A stretch of 64,000 bases of DNA from an uncultured Maricaulis sp. (GCF_947259345.1 NZ_CAMYLS010000019.1:1-64000), one strand, 5' to 3'; counted from the first letter of the stretch, positions 30,132 through 39,375 are shown. Numbers and translations are program-made. The notes: generated from the letters alone by a model not told the origin.

Positions 30132-31241
30132 ATGGCGTTTGAAACGGATGTGATCATTGTGGGCGCGGGGGCGGTCGGGCTTGCCACGGCGCGGGCCTTT
30201 GCCCGGCGCGGGCATGAGACCATCGTGCTGGAGGCCCAATCAAAGATTGGCCAGGGCATCTCCTCACGCAATTCGGAAGTCATTCATGGCGGGCTCTACT
30301 ATCCGTCCGGCTCGCTCAAGGCGCGGCTCTGCGTGGCGGGCCGGCTGATGCTCTATGCCTTTCTGGAACACCATCATCTGCCGCACGAGAAATGCGGCAA
30401 GCTGGTCGTCGCCACCGAGCCGCACGAAATCGAGCGACTGGACGCCATCCTCGATCAAGCCCATGCCAATCAGGTCGGCGGCATGCGGCGGCTGAGCGGT
30501 GCCGAGGCGCGGGCGCTGGAACCGGAGCTGCGGGCCGAAGCGGCGCTGTTGTCGGAAGAAAGCGGCGTCATGAATGCCCATGCCTATATGGACGCACTGG
30601 CCGGCGAGATTGCCGGGCATGGCGGGGCGATTGCGGTCAATACGCCCTTCGCCGGCGCGACTCCGCTGGACGGCGGTGGATTTCTGGTCCGGACCGGCGG
30701 CGAGCATGCGACCGAGGTCACGACCCGCTATCTGGTGATCGCGGCCGGACTCGGCGCCCAGTCAGCGGCCGGTCGGATCGACGCATTTCCGGCCCCGTCC
30801 ATCCCGCCGCTGCACTATGGCAAGGGCGTCTATTTCACCCTGTCGGGCAAGGCGCCGTTTTCGCATCTGGTCTATCCACTGCCCATTCCGGGTGCGCTGG
30901 GCACGCATTACCGCCGCGATCTGGGCGGACAGGCGCGTTTCGGACCGGACCTCGCTTTCGTCGAGACCGAGGATTACACCGTCGACCCGGATCGGGCCGA
31001 GGCCTTCTATGCGACGGCCCGGCGCTTCTGGCCGGACCTGCCGGACGGTGCGCTGATGCCTGATTATGCCGGTATCCGCCCCAAACTGCATGGTCCGGGT
31101 GAAGCGCAGCCTGATTTTCGCATCGACGGTGCGGACACGCATGGCCTGGCCGGGTTGGTCACGCTGTTTGGCATAGAGAGTCCGGGACTGACCTCGTCGC
31201 TGGCGATCGGCGAGACCGTGGCCGAGCGATTGACCGCTTGA
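30132..31241 (+). CDS. FAD-dependent oxidoreductase, L-2-hydroxyglutarate dehydrogenase-like
   Basis: A 369-residue member of the DAO family: the FAD-binding Rossmann motif VIIVGAGAVGLATARAFARR at the N-terminus, then SSRNSEVIHGGLYYPSGSLK, which is characteristic of L2HGDH/LhgO proteins, and IRPKLHGPGE and FGIESPGLTSSLAIG near the C-terminus. Such enzymes oxidise L-2-hydroxyglutarate or related hydroxy acids. ATG 30132 is chosen over an earlier one because family proteins begin just before the Rossmann strand. No export signal. Confidence 0.85.
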   Translation: MAFETDVIIVGAGAVGLATARAFARRGHETIVLEAQSKIGQGISSRNSEVIHGGLYYPSGSLKARLCVAGRLMLYAFLEHHHLPHEKCGKLVVATEPHEIERLDAILDQAHANQVGGMRRLSGAEARALEPELRAEAALLSEESGVMNAHAYMDALAGEIAGHGGAIAVNTPFAGATPLDGGGFLVRTGGEHATEVTTRYLVIAAGLGAQSAAGRIDAFPAPSIPPLHYGKGVYFTLSGKAPFSHLVYPLPIPGALGTHYRRDLGGQARFGPDLAFVETEDYTVDPDRAEAFYATARRFWPDLPDGALMPDYAGIRPKLHGPGEAQPDFRIDGADTHGLAGLVTLFGIESPGLTSSLAIGETVAERLTA

Positions 31242-31285
31242 TCGCGCCGGGCGACGCTTCACAATGCGGGTGATCGGGGGATGAG

Positions 31286-32125
31286 ATGACACCTGCACGC
31301 TGGGCCTTTGTGGCCACACTGGTCTTGACCATAGCCACGCTTGCCTTCCCGCTCGCCCTGTTCGGATCGCCGCCGAATCTGGGCAGCGCGCCCATGGCGG
31401 ACGGGTTCAAGACCCCCATTCTGGCGCTGGAATTCGCTGAAGACGTTGAAGACATAGCCTTCCTTCAGGGCGAGGAGGCGGCGGATCTGCGGGCCTGGCT
31501 GGTCGAGGTGCAATTTCTCGACTGGTTCTTCCCGCTGGCCTATGCCGGCATGGCGGCTGTCTTCTTTCTGGGCATGGCGCTGCGCGGGCGCTTTCTCGCT
31601 GTGGTCGGGGTCGGACTGGCGCTCGCCACCATCCCCGCCGACTGGCAGGAGAATGCCACCATCAATGGCATTCTTGCCGAGATCGAGAACCCGGTCTGCG
31701 GCCCCGATATCGAGCCGCCGGATGGCCGCGATAATGTCGTGTTGCGCGACTGCCTCCCGGACGGCTATTTCGATGAGGCGAGCAGTGAGGCCGAGCTGGT
31801 CTCCTATGCCTTTGACAGCTTCCTGCCGGTGCGCATCGAAATGCTGCGTATCGACACTTGGATCAAATGGGGGCTGCTCGGCGCCTATGCGGCCTGGATG
31901 GCGGCCATGTTGTGGATGGACCGGCGTCGGATCCTGGCGGTTCCGGCGGGTGTCGGGGCGTTGTCGGTGCTGGCGACTTTTGTCAGCGGATCAAACGGCC
32001 ATGTCGCCGAGCTGATGTCGATACTGCTCATTCCCATGATGCTCACTTTCCCCATCGCCGCTGTGATGTATCTTCGCGACAAACCCGCCAAGACGGGGAC
32101 GCCACAAGGTGAGGGAAGCGCATGA
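31286..32125 (+). CDS. Membrane protein, function unknown
   Basis: A 279-residue protein with an N-terminal hydrophobic segment, an acidic extracytoplasmic stretch (about 28-65), then roughly five more helices and a second soluble loop (about 120-170) with two cysteines (VCGPDI, RDCLPD) that may pair. No motif identifies it. Its TGA overlaps the tdh ATG (ATGA), so tdh is translated from the same transcript. It lies between the FAD oxidoreductase and tdh. Confidence 0.7.
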   Translation: MTPARWAFVATLVLTIATLAFPLALFGSPPNLGSAPMADGFKTPILALEFAEDVEDIAFLQGEEAADLRAWLVEVQFLDWFFPLAYAGMAAVFFLGMALRGRFLAVVGVGLALATIPADWQENATINGILAEIENPVCGPDIEPPDGRDNVVLRDCLPDGYFDEASSEAELVSYAFDSFLPVRIEMLRIDTWIKWGLLGAYAAWMAAMLWMDRRRILAVPAGVGALSVLATFVSGSNGHVAELMSILLIPMMLTFPIAAVMYLRDKPAKTGTPQGEGSA

Positions 32126-33150
32126 AAGCCCTGGTGAAAGCCAAGCCGGAAGAAGGCATCTGGATGGAGGATGTGCCCGAGCCGACAATCGGCCCGGATG
32201 ACGTCCTCATCAAGGTCAGGCGGACCGCGATCTGCGGGACGGATATCCATATCTATAACTGGGATGACTGGGCCGCCAAGAATGTGCCCACCCCCATGGT
32301 TGTCGGCCACGAATATGCCGGCGAGATTGTCGATATCGGTGCCAATGTGACCCGCGTGAAAGTCGGCCAGCGCGTTTCCGGTGAAGGACATGTTGTTGGC
32401 GTGACCAGCCGGGCTGCCCGCGCCGGGCGTTTCCATCTCGATCCGGAAACCCGCGGCGTCGGGGTGAATATCCCGGGCGCTTTCGCCGAATACATGAAGC
32501 TGCCGGCCTTCAATGTCGTGCCGCTGCCCGAAGACGTGCCCGACGAGATCGGCGCCATACTCGACCCGCTCGGTAATGCCGTGCACACCGCGCTGCAATT
32601 CGACATGATCGGCGAGGATGTGCTGATCACCGGCGCCGGCCCGATCGGCATCATGGCGGCCGCGATTGCCCGCCATGTCGGCGCCCGCCATGTCGTGCTG
32701 ACCGATATCAATACCCACCGCCTCCACCTGGCCAGCCAGGTCGCGCCGAATATCCGCACGGTCGATGTCTCGAAGGAGAAGATCGAGGATGTGGCGAAAG
32801 AGCTCGGCATGACCGAGGGCTTTGATGTCGGGCTGGAAATGTCCGGCGCGCCGCAGGCCTTCGGCTCCATGCTCCAGAACATGGTGATGGGCGGCAAGGT
32901 TGCCATGCTGGGCCTGCCGTCCAAGCCGATCGAGGTCGATTTCGGGCAGCTCGTGCTCAAGGCGATCACGCTGAAGGGAATCTATGGCCGCGAGATGTTC
33001 GAGACCTGGTACAAGATGATCGCCATGCTCGAGAGCGGTCTCGACGTTTCGCGCATCATTACCCACCGCTACAAGGCCGACGAATTCCAGAAGGGCTTCG
33101 ACGCCATGCGCGCCGGCAAGTCCGGCAAGGTCGTGCTGGACTGGGATTGA
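32122..33150 (+). CDS. tdh: L-threonine 3-dehydrogenase (no structural zinc site)
   Basis: A 342-residue zinc-type alcohol-dehydrogenase family enzyme oxidising threonine to 2-amino-3-ketobutyrate, the substrate of Kbl. Catalytic zinc ligands Cys38 (TAICGTD), His63 and Glu64 (VGHEYAG) are present, as is the NAD fold [12 protein letters not shown], and length equals E. coli Tdh. Remarkably, the four structural-zinc cysteines of E. coli Tdh (93, 96, 99, 107) are Gly, Ser, Ala and Asp here, in a lobe of unchanged length ([15 protein letters not shown]). Start overlaps the preceding membrane-protein stop. Confidence 0.94.
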   Translation: MKALVKAKPEEGIWMEDVPEPTIGPDDVLIKVRRTAICGTDIHIYNWDDWAAKNVPTPMVVGHEYAGEIVDIGANVTRVKVGQRVSGEGHVVGVTSRAARAGRFHLDPETRGVGVNIPGAFAEYMKLPAFNVVPLPEDVPDEIGAILDPLGNAVHTALQFDMIGEDVLITGAGPIGIMAAAIARHVGARHVVLTDINTHRLHLASQVAPNIRTVDVSKEKIEDVAKELGMTEGFDVGLEMSGAPQAFGSMLQNMVMGGKVAMLGLPSKPIEVDFGQLVLKAITLKGIYGREMFETWYKMIAMLESGLDVSRIITHRYKADEFQKGFDAMRAGKSGKVVLDWD

Positions 33151-33184
33151 TGGTTTCACCTCACTTGGACCGGGGAGGGTCCTG

Positions 33185-33859
33185 ATGGGCATGGAAAAAC
33201 GCGTACCGCTTGAAAACTATATCGAATATCCTGAGGCCGAGATGCGCGAGCGGGTCAGCCGCTTCACGCAGAACCTGCTGCGCCGTCGCACGGTTCGGGA
33301 TTATTCTGAACGGCCGGTCGAACGGGCGGTGATCGAGCAGGCCATCATCGCGGCCGGATCGGCTCCGTCGGGTGCCAATCACCAGCCCTGGCATTTCGTG
33401 GTGCTCAGCGATCCGGCCAAGCGCAAGGCCCTGCGCGAGGCGGCCGAAGCAGAGGAGGCGGCTTTCTACAACGGCAAGGCGCCACAGGAATGGCTCGACG
33501 CCCTGGCCCCGCTCGGGACCGATGCCAGCAAGCCTTTCCTTGAACACGCCCCCGTCCTGATCGCCGTCTTCGCCCAGAAACGCGGCGGCGAGGAAATCGG
33601 TCAGGACAAGAAGAATTACTACATCCATGAAAGCGTCGGCATTGCCTGCGGCTTCCTCCTGGCCGCCCTGCACGAGGCCGGCCTGGTCACGCTGACCCAC
33701 ACCCCCAATCCGATGCGTTTCCTCAACGAGGTCTGCGAGCGCCCGGTCGAGGAAAAGCCCTACATGCTGATCGTCGGAGGCTATCCGGCCGAAGATGCCA
33801 CCGTGCCGGAACACGCCCTGGTCAAGAAAAGCCTCAATGAGATCACGACCTGGCTTTGA
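33185..33859 (+). CDS. Nitroreductase-family FMN oxidoreductase
   Basis: A 224-residue member of the nitroreductase superfamily: RRRTVRDYSERPV for FMN phosphate, GSAPSGANHQPWHFVV, a central hydrophobic helix (ESVGIACGFLLAALHEAGL) and the C-terminal VGGYPAED. Such proteins reduce nitro or quinone compounds or halogenated tyrosine-like substrates using FMN. It follows tdh by 34 bases with a GGGGAGGG ribosome-binding site. Substrate not deducible. Confidence 0.88.
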   Translation: MGMEKRVPLENYIEYPEAEMRERVSRFTQNLLRRRTVRDYSERPVERAVIEQAIIAAGSAPSGANHQPWHFVVLSDPAKRKALREAAEAEEAAFYNGKAPQEWLDALAPLGTDASKPFLEHAPVLIAVFAQKRGGEEIGQDKKNYYIHESVGIACGFLLAALHEAGLVTLTHTPNPMRFLNEVCERPVEEKPYMLIVGGYPAEDATVPEHALVKKSLNEITTWL

Positions 33860-33875
33860 GGTCAGCGATGAGCGA

Positions 33876-33918
33876 GGGACAGGTAGAATTAACGCCAAGC
33901 GCTAATTCTACCTGTCCC
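33876..33918. repeat. Long perfect hairpin, REP-like
   Basis: GGGACAGGTAGAATTA (33876-33891) pairs perfectly with 33903-33918 (16 bp); within the loop CGC-CAA-GCG forms three more pairs. It lies between convergent genes (stops at 33859 and 33932). It is too long and regular for an ordinary terminator, lacks a T-run, and resembles the REP-type palindromes mobilised by REP-associated tyrosine transposases. It may also insulate the two transcripts. Confidence 0.75.
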
Positions 33919-33931
33919 CCTATCGCCGCGC

Positions 33932-35674
33932 TCAATCGACAAAGCGCTCCGCGATCCAGTCCGAGATCAGCTCCAGCGCGTGCGGGGCGAAGGTTTCCTC
34001 GATCTCGGCGTATTCGGCGATCGTGCCTGTCTGCGCCCTCTGGAACATGTGGTTGAGACCCTCCAGCTCGACCACCGTGGTGTCGGGATTGCCGGACAGG
34101 CCAGCTTCCAGCCCGGCGAGATTGGCATCGGGGAGAACCTGCAGGTCCAGCGAGCCATTCAGGGCCAGCACAGGCTGATCGACACGCGGCAGAAAGTCTG
34201 CCGGATCGTGGCGCAGGAAGTTGCGGTGCCAGGCGCGGACATTCTGGCTGATCAGCAATTCACGCTGTGCCGGCGCGGCGCCGAGCAGGGCTAGCCTCGC
34301 ATCGGTCAGAAGGGCTGTCAGGGCAGTTCGGGCTTCGGCCTCATCCGCTGCCGCGCTCACCGTGCCGGTGATTTGCGGGATCAGCTGTGCCAGCACGTCC
34401 AGGTCTTCTTCGCTCCGCCCACCGGCGCGGGCGGCTGCCAGCGACTGGTCCAGAATGATCTGCTCGCCGGTCGTACCCGGACCGGCCAGCAGCACCAGGA
34501 AGGCGACCGCGTCATTGTCGGCGGCGACAACCGGGGCAATCAGTCCGCCCTCGCTATGGCCGATCAAGCCGATTGCGGATGTGTCGATCTCCGGCCGACC
34601 CCGCAGCCAGGCCAGCGCGGCCTCGGTATCAGAGGCGAAATCCATCGAGGTCGAGGACGCAAAATCGCCGGTCGACTCGGCGAAGCCGCGATCATCATAG
34701 CGCAGCACGACGATGCCATGGCGCGTGAGGTGATCGGCCAGCACGGCGAAGGGGCGATGGGTCCACACGGTCTCGTCGCGATCCTGCGGACCGGAGCCGG
34801 AGATCAGGATGGCGGCCGGGAAGGGGCCGTCGCCGGCCGGTATGGTCAGCGTGCCGGCAAGGGTGACGCCGGCGGCCTCGGGATTGTCGAAGCGGACGTC
34901 CTCGACGCTGTAGGGGAAAGGACCAACCGGCTCCTGTGGACGATTGGGACCCGTGACGATCTCGGCCGTGCGTTGAAAGCTGACCTCGGCTTCGGGAAAG
35001 CCAGGGCGGGTCCATTGGCCGGTCAGCGTGTCGCCCTCGGTATTCAGGGCGCCGCGATAGGTCACACTGGCTGCCGGGACACGAAAGCCGATCGAATCAC
35101 CTTCACGGGTGAAATCAGATACGGGAATGTCATAAGCCGCCTGTGTGACGGAATCGAGCGTGACCTGTGTGCCGTCCTCGCCGGTCTCGACATTGAGGGT
35201 GAAAGCCAATTCGGTCTCGCCGCGTACCAGCAGGCCCTCCCAGACGCCATCCATACCTTCGATGACGGTCACCTCGACAGCCGCGGGCCGGGCGAAAGCC
35301 AGGGGAAAGCTCATGCCCTGGCTGAACTCGCCTTCATAGCATTCGGTTTGATCGTTCCAAACGCCGTTATAGGAAGCGCCCATGGCGGCAATGGAAAAGC
35401 GCATTGTCTCGGCATCAATGGCGAATTCGCTCATCGGGATTTTTTGCCCGGGGGCCTGGTCGAGACTTTCCAGCTGGCCCCGAAAACTGCCATCCGCTTG
35501 CTCGGTCGCCGTGACCAGCAAGCGCAATTCGCCGCTCGGTGTCGCCAGCACGCCCAGCCAGTCGCCGGCCGGCGGGGTATTGGGGCTGTCCTGGGCGAAA
35601 GCCGGGGCGAGTGTCAGCAAGAGCGCGACCAGAAGGCCTGTCAGCAAGGGCGAAGCAATTCGGATGATCGGCAT
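33932..35674 (-). CDS. Exported alpha/beta hydrolase
   Basis: A 580-residue protein with a signal peptide (MPIIRIASPLL to AFAQDS), an N-terminal beta-rich region of two related lipocalin-like halves (about 30-250, both with QVTL/ELRLLV strands) and a C-terminal alpha/beta hydrolase domain (about 270-570). The nucleophile elbow is GHSEGG (Ser374), with ISGSGPQDRDE as oxyanion-side motif and a late GLNHMF histidine. The layout fits prolyl-oligopeptidase-like/YitV-like esterases acting in the periplasm. ATG 35674 places the signal peptide at the N-terminus. A 22-bp palindrome lies about 113 bases upstream. Confidence 0.85.
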   Translation of the reverse strand: MPIIRIASPLLTGLLVALLLTLAPAFAQDSPNTPPAGDWLGVLATPSGELRLLVTATEQADGSFRGQLESLDQAPGQKIPMSEFAIDAETMRFSIAAMGASYNGVWNDQTECYEGEFSQGMSFPLAFARPAAVEVTVIEGMDGVWEGLLVRGETELAFTLNVETGEDGTQVTLDSVTQAAYDIPVSDFTREGDSIGFRVPAASVTYRGALNTEGDTLTGQWTRPGFPEAEVSFQRTAEIVTGPNRPQEPVGPFPYSVEDVRFDNPEAAGVTLAGTLTIPAGDGPFPAAILISGSGPQDRDETVWTHRPFAVLADHLTRHGIVVLRYDDRGFAESTGDFASSTSMDFASDTEAALAWLRGRPEIDTSAIGLIGHSEGGLIAPVVAADNDAVAFLVLLAGPGTTGEQIILDQSLAAARAGGRSEEDLDVLAQLIPQITGTVSAAADEAEARTALTALLTDARLALLGAAPAQRELLISQNVRAWHRNFLRHDPADFLPRVDQPVLALNGSLDLQVLPDANLAGLEAGLSGNPDTTVVELEGLNHMFQRAQTGTIAEYAEIEETFAPHALELISDWIAERFVD

Positions 35675-35786
35675 ATTGTCCTCCGGTGTTTGGCCAGCCG
35701 GGTGCATTCGCCCGTGACGGTGCGGTGAGCTGGCGGTGATGATGGTGGGGCCGGGAAGTCGGGGGACGGTTTGGCCCGCGTTCAGC

Positions 35787-35808
35787 TCGATAATTAGCTA
35801 ATGATCGA
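35787..35808. promoter_or_regulatory. 22-bp palindrome upstream of the exported hydrolase
   Basis: A core ATTAGCTAAT (35793-35802) is flanked by TCGAT and ATCGA, giving a 22-bp inverted repeat with one mismatched pair. Its AT-rich core in a GC-rich genome and its place upstream of the hydrolase gene suggest a MarR- or TetR-type operator. No regulator gene is adjacent. Confidence 0.45.
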
Positions 35809-35860
35809 AATGAGGTCAAGCCGTATTTTGATGAATATCTAAATGAGAATGGTCCCCAAC

Positions 35861-35896
35861 AAAAAGCGCCCGGATCGTTGGGGGCGATCCGGGCGC
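35861..35896 (-). terminator. Strong rho-independent terminator (minus strand)
   Basis: A 12-bp perfect stem (GCGCCCGGATCG at 35866-35877 with 35885-35896) and a seven-base loop, followed on the minus strand by TTTTT (35865-35861). It closes the small superinfection-immunity-like gene. Confidence 0.9.
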
Positions 35897-35999
35897 AGCA
35901 TTGTCCGGTTTGGGGCCGGTTGGGGTGGCGCGTTTGCCTGGCTGACCGTTGAGGTGTGAGGCTTGGGCGGTCAGCCCGTGAGTAGGGTCTGGGGAACCC

Positions 36000-36203
36000 C
36001 TAGGCCCGCACGCGCCGGCGGATTGCCGTGAAAGACCAGATGAAGGCCACGATCCAGCCGATGAAAGTCCAGCCCAACAAGAGGTTGGTGAGGAAGATCG
36101 CAAATGTATTGTCGTGGCCGCGCAGGAGGCCGATCAGGGTCGGCAGGAAGTAGGCAAGCAGACCAATCACCGCGACTTCACCACCCATGACGTAAACCTC
36201 CAT
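36000..36203 (-). CDS. Superinfection-immunity-family small membrane protein
   Basis: A 67-residue protein with two hydrophobic helices: AVIGLLAYFLPTLIGLLRG and LTNLLLGWTFIGWIVAFIW, ending in a basic tail (RRRVRA). The FLPT...R..N...I...N...GWT.IGW pattern matches the family named after the phage T4 Imm superinfection-immunity protein, which is widespread in bacterial chromosomes with unknown role. A GGAGA ribosome-binding site precedes ATG 36203. It is a single-gene unit ended by a strong terminator. A link to phage exclusion here is only a family name, not evidence. Confidence 0.75.
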   Translation of the reverse strand: MEVYVMGGEVAVIGLLAYFLPTLIGLLRGHDNTFAIFLTNLLLGWTFIGWIVAFIWSFTAIRRRVRA

Positions 36204-36334
36204 TGTCCTGTCTCCTTCGCCCTCAGGAGGGCTTATCGAATTTCGATATGAATGTAGGAGGGGTTGCGAAAGCGCACAAGGGAGATCGAGGGGGGATTGA
36301 ACCGATTCAAGTCCCGCGTCAGACACCCGACAAG

Positions 36335-36363
36335 AAAAAGCCCCGGCCAGCCGACCGGGGCTT
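36335..36363 (-). terminator. Rho-independent terminator of the acyl-CoA ligase gene
   Basis: AAGCCCCGG (36338-36346) pairs with CCGGGGCTT (36355-36363); on the minus strand the stem is followed by TTT, giving five T with the stem end. It lies 26 bases past the ligase stop. Confidence 0.75.
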
Positions 36364-36388
36364 GATCTTGTCGGCCTTGATCGGACGC

Positions 36389-38032
36389 TTACGCGTCGAC
36401 CGTGGGGAATTCGTAGTCCTTGTAGATTTCCCGTAACTTGGTCTTGAGTATCTTGCCGGTGGCACCGATCGGCATCTCGTCGATGAACTCGACGGCATCG
36501 GGCAGCCACCATTTCGGCACTTCACCGCGCAGATACTCTATGATCGAGGCGGCATTCGGCTCGGCGCCTTCCTTGAGCTGGACCACCATGAGCGGGCGTT
36601 CCTGCCATTTCGGGTGCGGCATGCCGACGGCGGCGGCCATGGCGACCGAGGGATGACCCATGGCAGCGTTTTCCAGGTCGATCGAGGAAATCCACTCGCC
36701 ACCGGTCTTGATGACGTCCTTCGAGCGGTCGGTGATGGTCATGAAGCCATTGCCGTCGAGATGGGCGACATCGCCGGTCTCGAACCAGCCATCCTCGGTG
36801 AAGCTCTCGGCACCGGCGCCGCGATAATAGCCCGAGGCGATCCAGGGGCCGCGCACCTGCACATGGCCGGAGGACTTGCCGTCCCAGGGCAATTCCTTGC
36901 CTTCATCATCGACAATCCGCATGCCGACACCGAAGACGAGGCGGCCCTGTTTCAACTTGATCTTGATGACCTCTTCGCGATCCAGCCCGTCATGCTTGGG
37001 CAGGAGGGAGTTGACGGTGCCCAGCGGGCTCATCTCGGTCATGCCCCAGCCTTGCTGCATGACCACGCCATACTTGTCCTCATAGGCGCGCAGCAGGGCC
37101 TCCGGCAGGGCCGAACCGCCGATCAGGACACGATCGACCGTATCAATCCGCTTGCCTTCGGTCTCGAGATAGTTGAGCAGGCCCAGCCAGACGGTCGGCA
37201 CGCCGGCGACATAGCTGACATTCTCGCTCTCGATGAGCTCGTGAATGCTGGGCCCATCCATCTGGGCGCCCGGCATGACCAGCTTGGCACCATTCATCGG
37301 TGCCGCGTAGGGAATGCCCCAGGCATTGACGTGGAACATGGGCACGACTGGCAGTAGCGTGCCACGGGCCCCGACGCCGATAACGTCCGCCGAGGCGCTC
37401 GCCATGGCGTGCAGAACGTTCGAGCGGTGCGAGTAGAGCACGCCCTTTGGGTCACCCGTCGTGCCCGACGTGTAGCAAAGTCCGGCCGCGGCAAACTCGT
37501 CGAAGACCGGCCAGTCGAAATCGGACGGGTAGTCGGCGATCAGTTCCTCATAGCTCTTGCACTTGGTCTGGACGCTGTCGAGATGGGTCTTGTCCGTCAT
37601 CAAAACCCAGTTCTTGACCGATTTGCAGGCCTTGGAGATTGCATCGATGAGCGGCGCGAACTGCTTGTCAAAGAAGACCGTCTTGGACTGGGCGTGATCG
37701 AGCATCCAGATCAACTGTTTGGGGTCGAGCCGCGGATTGACTGTGTGCACGACCGCGCCGACCCCGGAAATGGCATAATAGAGCTCGAAATGGCGATGCG
37801 AGTTCCAGGCGATCGTGGCCACCCGGTCTCCCTCGCGGACCTTGAGCTTCTTTTGCAGGGCATTGGCCAGCTGCTTGGTGCGCTCGTGGGTCTGGGCGTA
37901 ATTTTGCCGATGAATCTGACCGCTTTCCGGCAGACGCGTTACGATCTCCTGATCGCCATGGCAATTTGCCGCGTGGACCAGAATGTCCGAAATCATCAAC
38001 GGACAGTCCATCATGTGTGCGCGCAAAGTCAT
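36389..38032 (-). CDS. Medium/long-chain acyl-CoA ligase (AlkK-like)
   Basis: A 547-residue AMP-forming ligase: A3 motif [22 protein letters not shown], the [22 protein letters not shown] stretch (hinge Asp-Arg) and the C-terminal catalytic lysine in GATGKILK. Overall length and N-terminus ([12 protein letters not shown]) recall Pseudomonas AlkK, a medium-chain fatty-acid ligase. ATG 38032 has a clear AGGGGAAG site 5 to 6 bases upstream, so an earlier in-frame start is rejected. Divergent from the threonine-dehydratase gene across 158 bases. Feeds beta-oxidation; acyl-chain range is inferred. Confidence 0.9.
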   Translation of the reverse strand: MTLRAHMMDCPLMISDILVHAANCHGDQEIVTRLPESGQIHRQNYAQTHERTKQLANALQKKLKVREGDRVATIAWNSHRHFELYYAISGVGAVVHTVNPRLDPKQLIWMLDHAQSKTVFFDKQFAPLIDAISKACKSVKNWVLMTDKTHLDSVQTKCKSYEELIADYPSDFDWPVFDEFAAAGLCYTSGTTGDPKGVLYSHRSNVLHAMASASADVIGVGARGTLLPVVPMFHVNAWGIPYAAPMNGAKLVMPGAQMDGPSIHELIESENVSYVAGVPTVWLGLLNYLETEGKRIDTVDRVLIGGSALPEALLRAYEDKYGVVMQQGWGMTEMSPLGTVNSLLPKHDGLDREEVIKIKLKQGRLVFGVGMRIVDDEGKELPWDGKSSGHVQVRGPWIASGYYRGAGAESFTEDGWFETGDVAHLDGNGFMTITDRSKDVIKTGGEWISSIDLENAAMGHPSVAMAAAVGMPHPKWQERPLMVVQLKEGAEPNAASIIEYLRGEVPKWWLPDAVEFIDEMPIGATGKILKTKLREIYKDYEFPTVDA

Positions 38033-38190
38033 GTTCTTCCCCTGAATATCAACCGTTGCTTCGTGTTTGTGTTTTGCCAATCAAACGGTCTATCGCTCGA
38101 CGGCGCAATCCCTTTGCTCAATCGATTTGAATTGCTTATGCGTTTTTTCAAGATGCGGCGTCGGATCGTGTCCCGTCCAGTTGAGGAGTG

Positions 38191-39186
38191 ATGCCCGTGA
38201 CCCAGCCCGTCTCCCTGCCGTCCCATGCGGACATTCTGGATGCGGCCAAGCGGCTGGAGGGGCATGCGGTGCGCACGCCACTCCTGCGCAATGACCAGCT
38301 CGATGCACGCACGGGCGCACGGATTTTCGTGAAGGCCGAATGCCTTCAGCGCACGGGGTCGTTCAAGTTTCGCGGGGCTTTCAACCGCATTTCGCGGCTG
38401 GATGATGCTGAAAAGGAGCGGGGTATTCTCGCTTATTCCTCCGGCAATCATGCCCAGGGGGTTGCTGCGGCGGCCCGGATCAACGGCACAACGGCCAAGA
38501 TCCTGATGCCGGCCGATGCGCCGCGCTCCAAGGTCGAGGGCGTTGTCTTCTGGGGAGGCGAGGTCGTCACTTATGATCGCGGCACGGAAAGTCGCGAAAA
38601 GATCGGGCAGGCGATCGCGGCCGCGGAGGGACGTGTCCTGGTCCCGCCCTATGAGGACCCGTTTGTTATTGCCGGTCAGGGCACAGCCGGTTTGGAGGCC
38701 GCACAACAGCTGCGGGCGCGCGGTGAAAGCCCTGACATTGTCGTGTGTTGTGCCGGCGGCGGCGGACTGATAGCCGGCGTCGGGCTCGCCATGCGCGACG
38801 CTTTCCCCGGTGTCGAAATCTGGGCCGCCGAGCCGGAAGGTTTTGATGATCACCGGCGATCGCTCGCCAGCGGGAAGCGGGAGACGAATGAGCGCCTGAC
38901 CGGTTCAATCTGCGACGCCATCATAACGCCAACGCCAGGTGTGATGACCTGGGCGCTCAATGCGTCCCAGCTGACCGGCGGCGCGGCGATCAGTGATGAC
39001 AACGCGCTCGACGCCGTTGCGACAGCCTGGCGCCATCTCAAAATCGTGGTCGAGCCGGGCGGAGCGGCCGCGCTGGCGGCGGTCTTGTCCCACAAGCTCG
39101 ATATCGCCGATAAGACGGTCTGTGTGCTCGCAACTGGCGGCAATGTCGACCCGGCCGTCTTCCAGCAGGCGCTGCAGCGGGTCTGA
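38191..39186 (+). CDS. Threonine/serine dehydratase, PLP type
   Basis: A 331-residue fold-type II PLP enzyme with the cofactor lysine in RTGSFKFRGA (Lys59), SSGNHAQGVA, and the phosphate-binding glycine loop CCAGGGGLIAG. There is no C-terminal ACT domain, so it is the short catabolic/serine-racemase-like class rather than biosynthetic IlvA. It deaminates threonine to 2-oxobutyrate or serine to pyruvate. A GAGGAG lies close upstream; GTG 38188 and GTG 38197 are alternative starts. With kbl/tdh 5-10 kb away, two routes of threonine breakdown are encoded in the window. Confidence 0.9.
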   Translation: MPVTQPVSLPSHADILDAAKRLEGHAVRTPLLRNDQLDARTGARIFVKAECLQRTGSFKFRGAFNRISRLDDAEKERGILAYSSGNHAQGVAAAARINGTTAKILMPADAPRSKVEGVVFWGGEVVTYDRGTESREKIGQAIAAAEGRVLVPPYEDPFVIAGQGTAGLEAAQQLRARGESPDIVVCCAGGGGLIAGVGLAMRDAFPGVEIWAAEPEGFDDHRRSLASGKRETNERLTGSICDAIITPTPGVMTWALNASQLTGGAAISDDNALDAVATAWRHLKIVVEPGGAAALAAVLSHKLDIADKTVCVLATGGNVDPAVFQQALQRV

Positions 39187-39187
39187 T

Positions 39188-39206
39188 CGCCCTGCAGGCC
39201 AGGGCG
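39188..39206 (+). terminator. Weak hairpin after the dehydratase gene
   Basis: CGCCCTG and CAGGGCG form a 7-bp stem with a five-base loop right after the stop codon. Only TTCGG follows, so termination strength is doubtful. Confidence 0.35.
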
Positions 39207-39375
39207 TTCGGACCGCGGGCCGGTCGGTAGTGGCGGCCAGCTGGCGGGGTGTTGGCGTGCCTGTGGCGGGCGTCTGGCGTGGCGCGACGAGCGCAGAAGA
39301 GCTGTTTGGACGCGGACGGCAGGCCGGCCCGTGAGGGGGTGGCCACCGACCGGACCCAACAGGCAGGAGAAGAAG

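Larger units (their letters stand above)
35675..35999. other. Intergenic region with operator-like palindrome and terminator
   Basis: Between the hydrolase start and the end of the superinfection-immunity-like gene I see no gene. It contains a palindrome at 35787-35808 and a minus-strand terminator at 35861-35896; the rest has no evident structure. Confidence 0.7.

Noticed and set aside
28797-30239. A 480-codon minus-strand frame opposite the polytopic membrane protein
   Set aside because: The plus strand encodes regular hydrophobic helices and ends at a terminator; the antisense product is Arg/Asp/Gln-rich with no fold signal.
33876-33918. The long hairpin as an ordinary bidirectional terminator
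   Set aside because: No T-run on either side and an unusually long perfect stem; a REP-like element is more likely, although it may also stop transcription.
34373-35728. A 451-codon plus-strand frame opposite the exported hydrolase
   Set aside because: The minus strand has a signal peptide and GHSEGG nucleophile motif; the plus frame has none.
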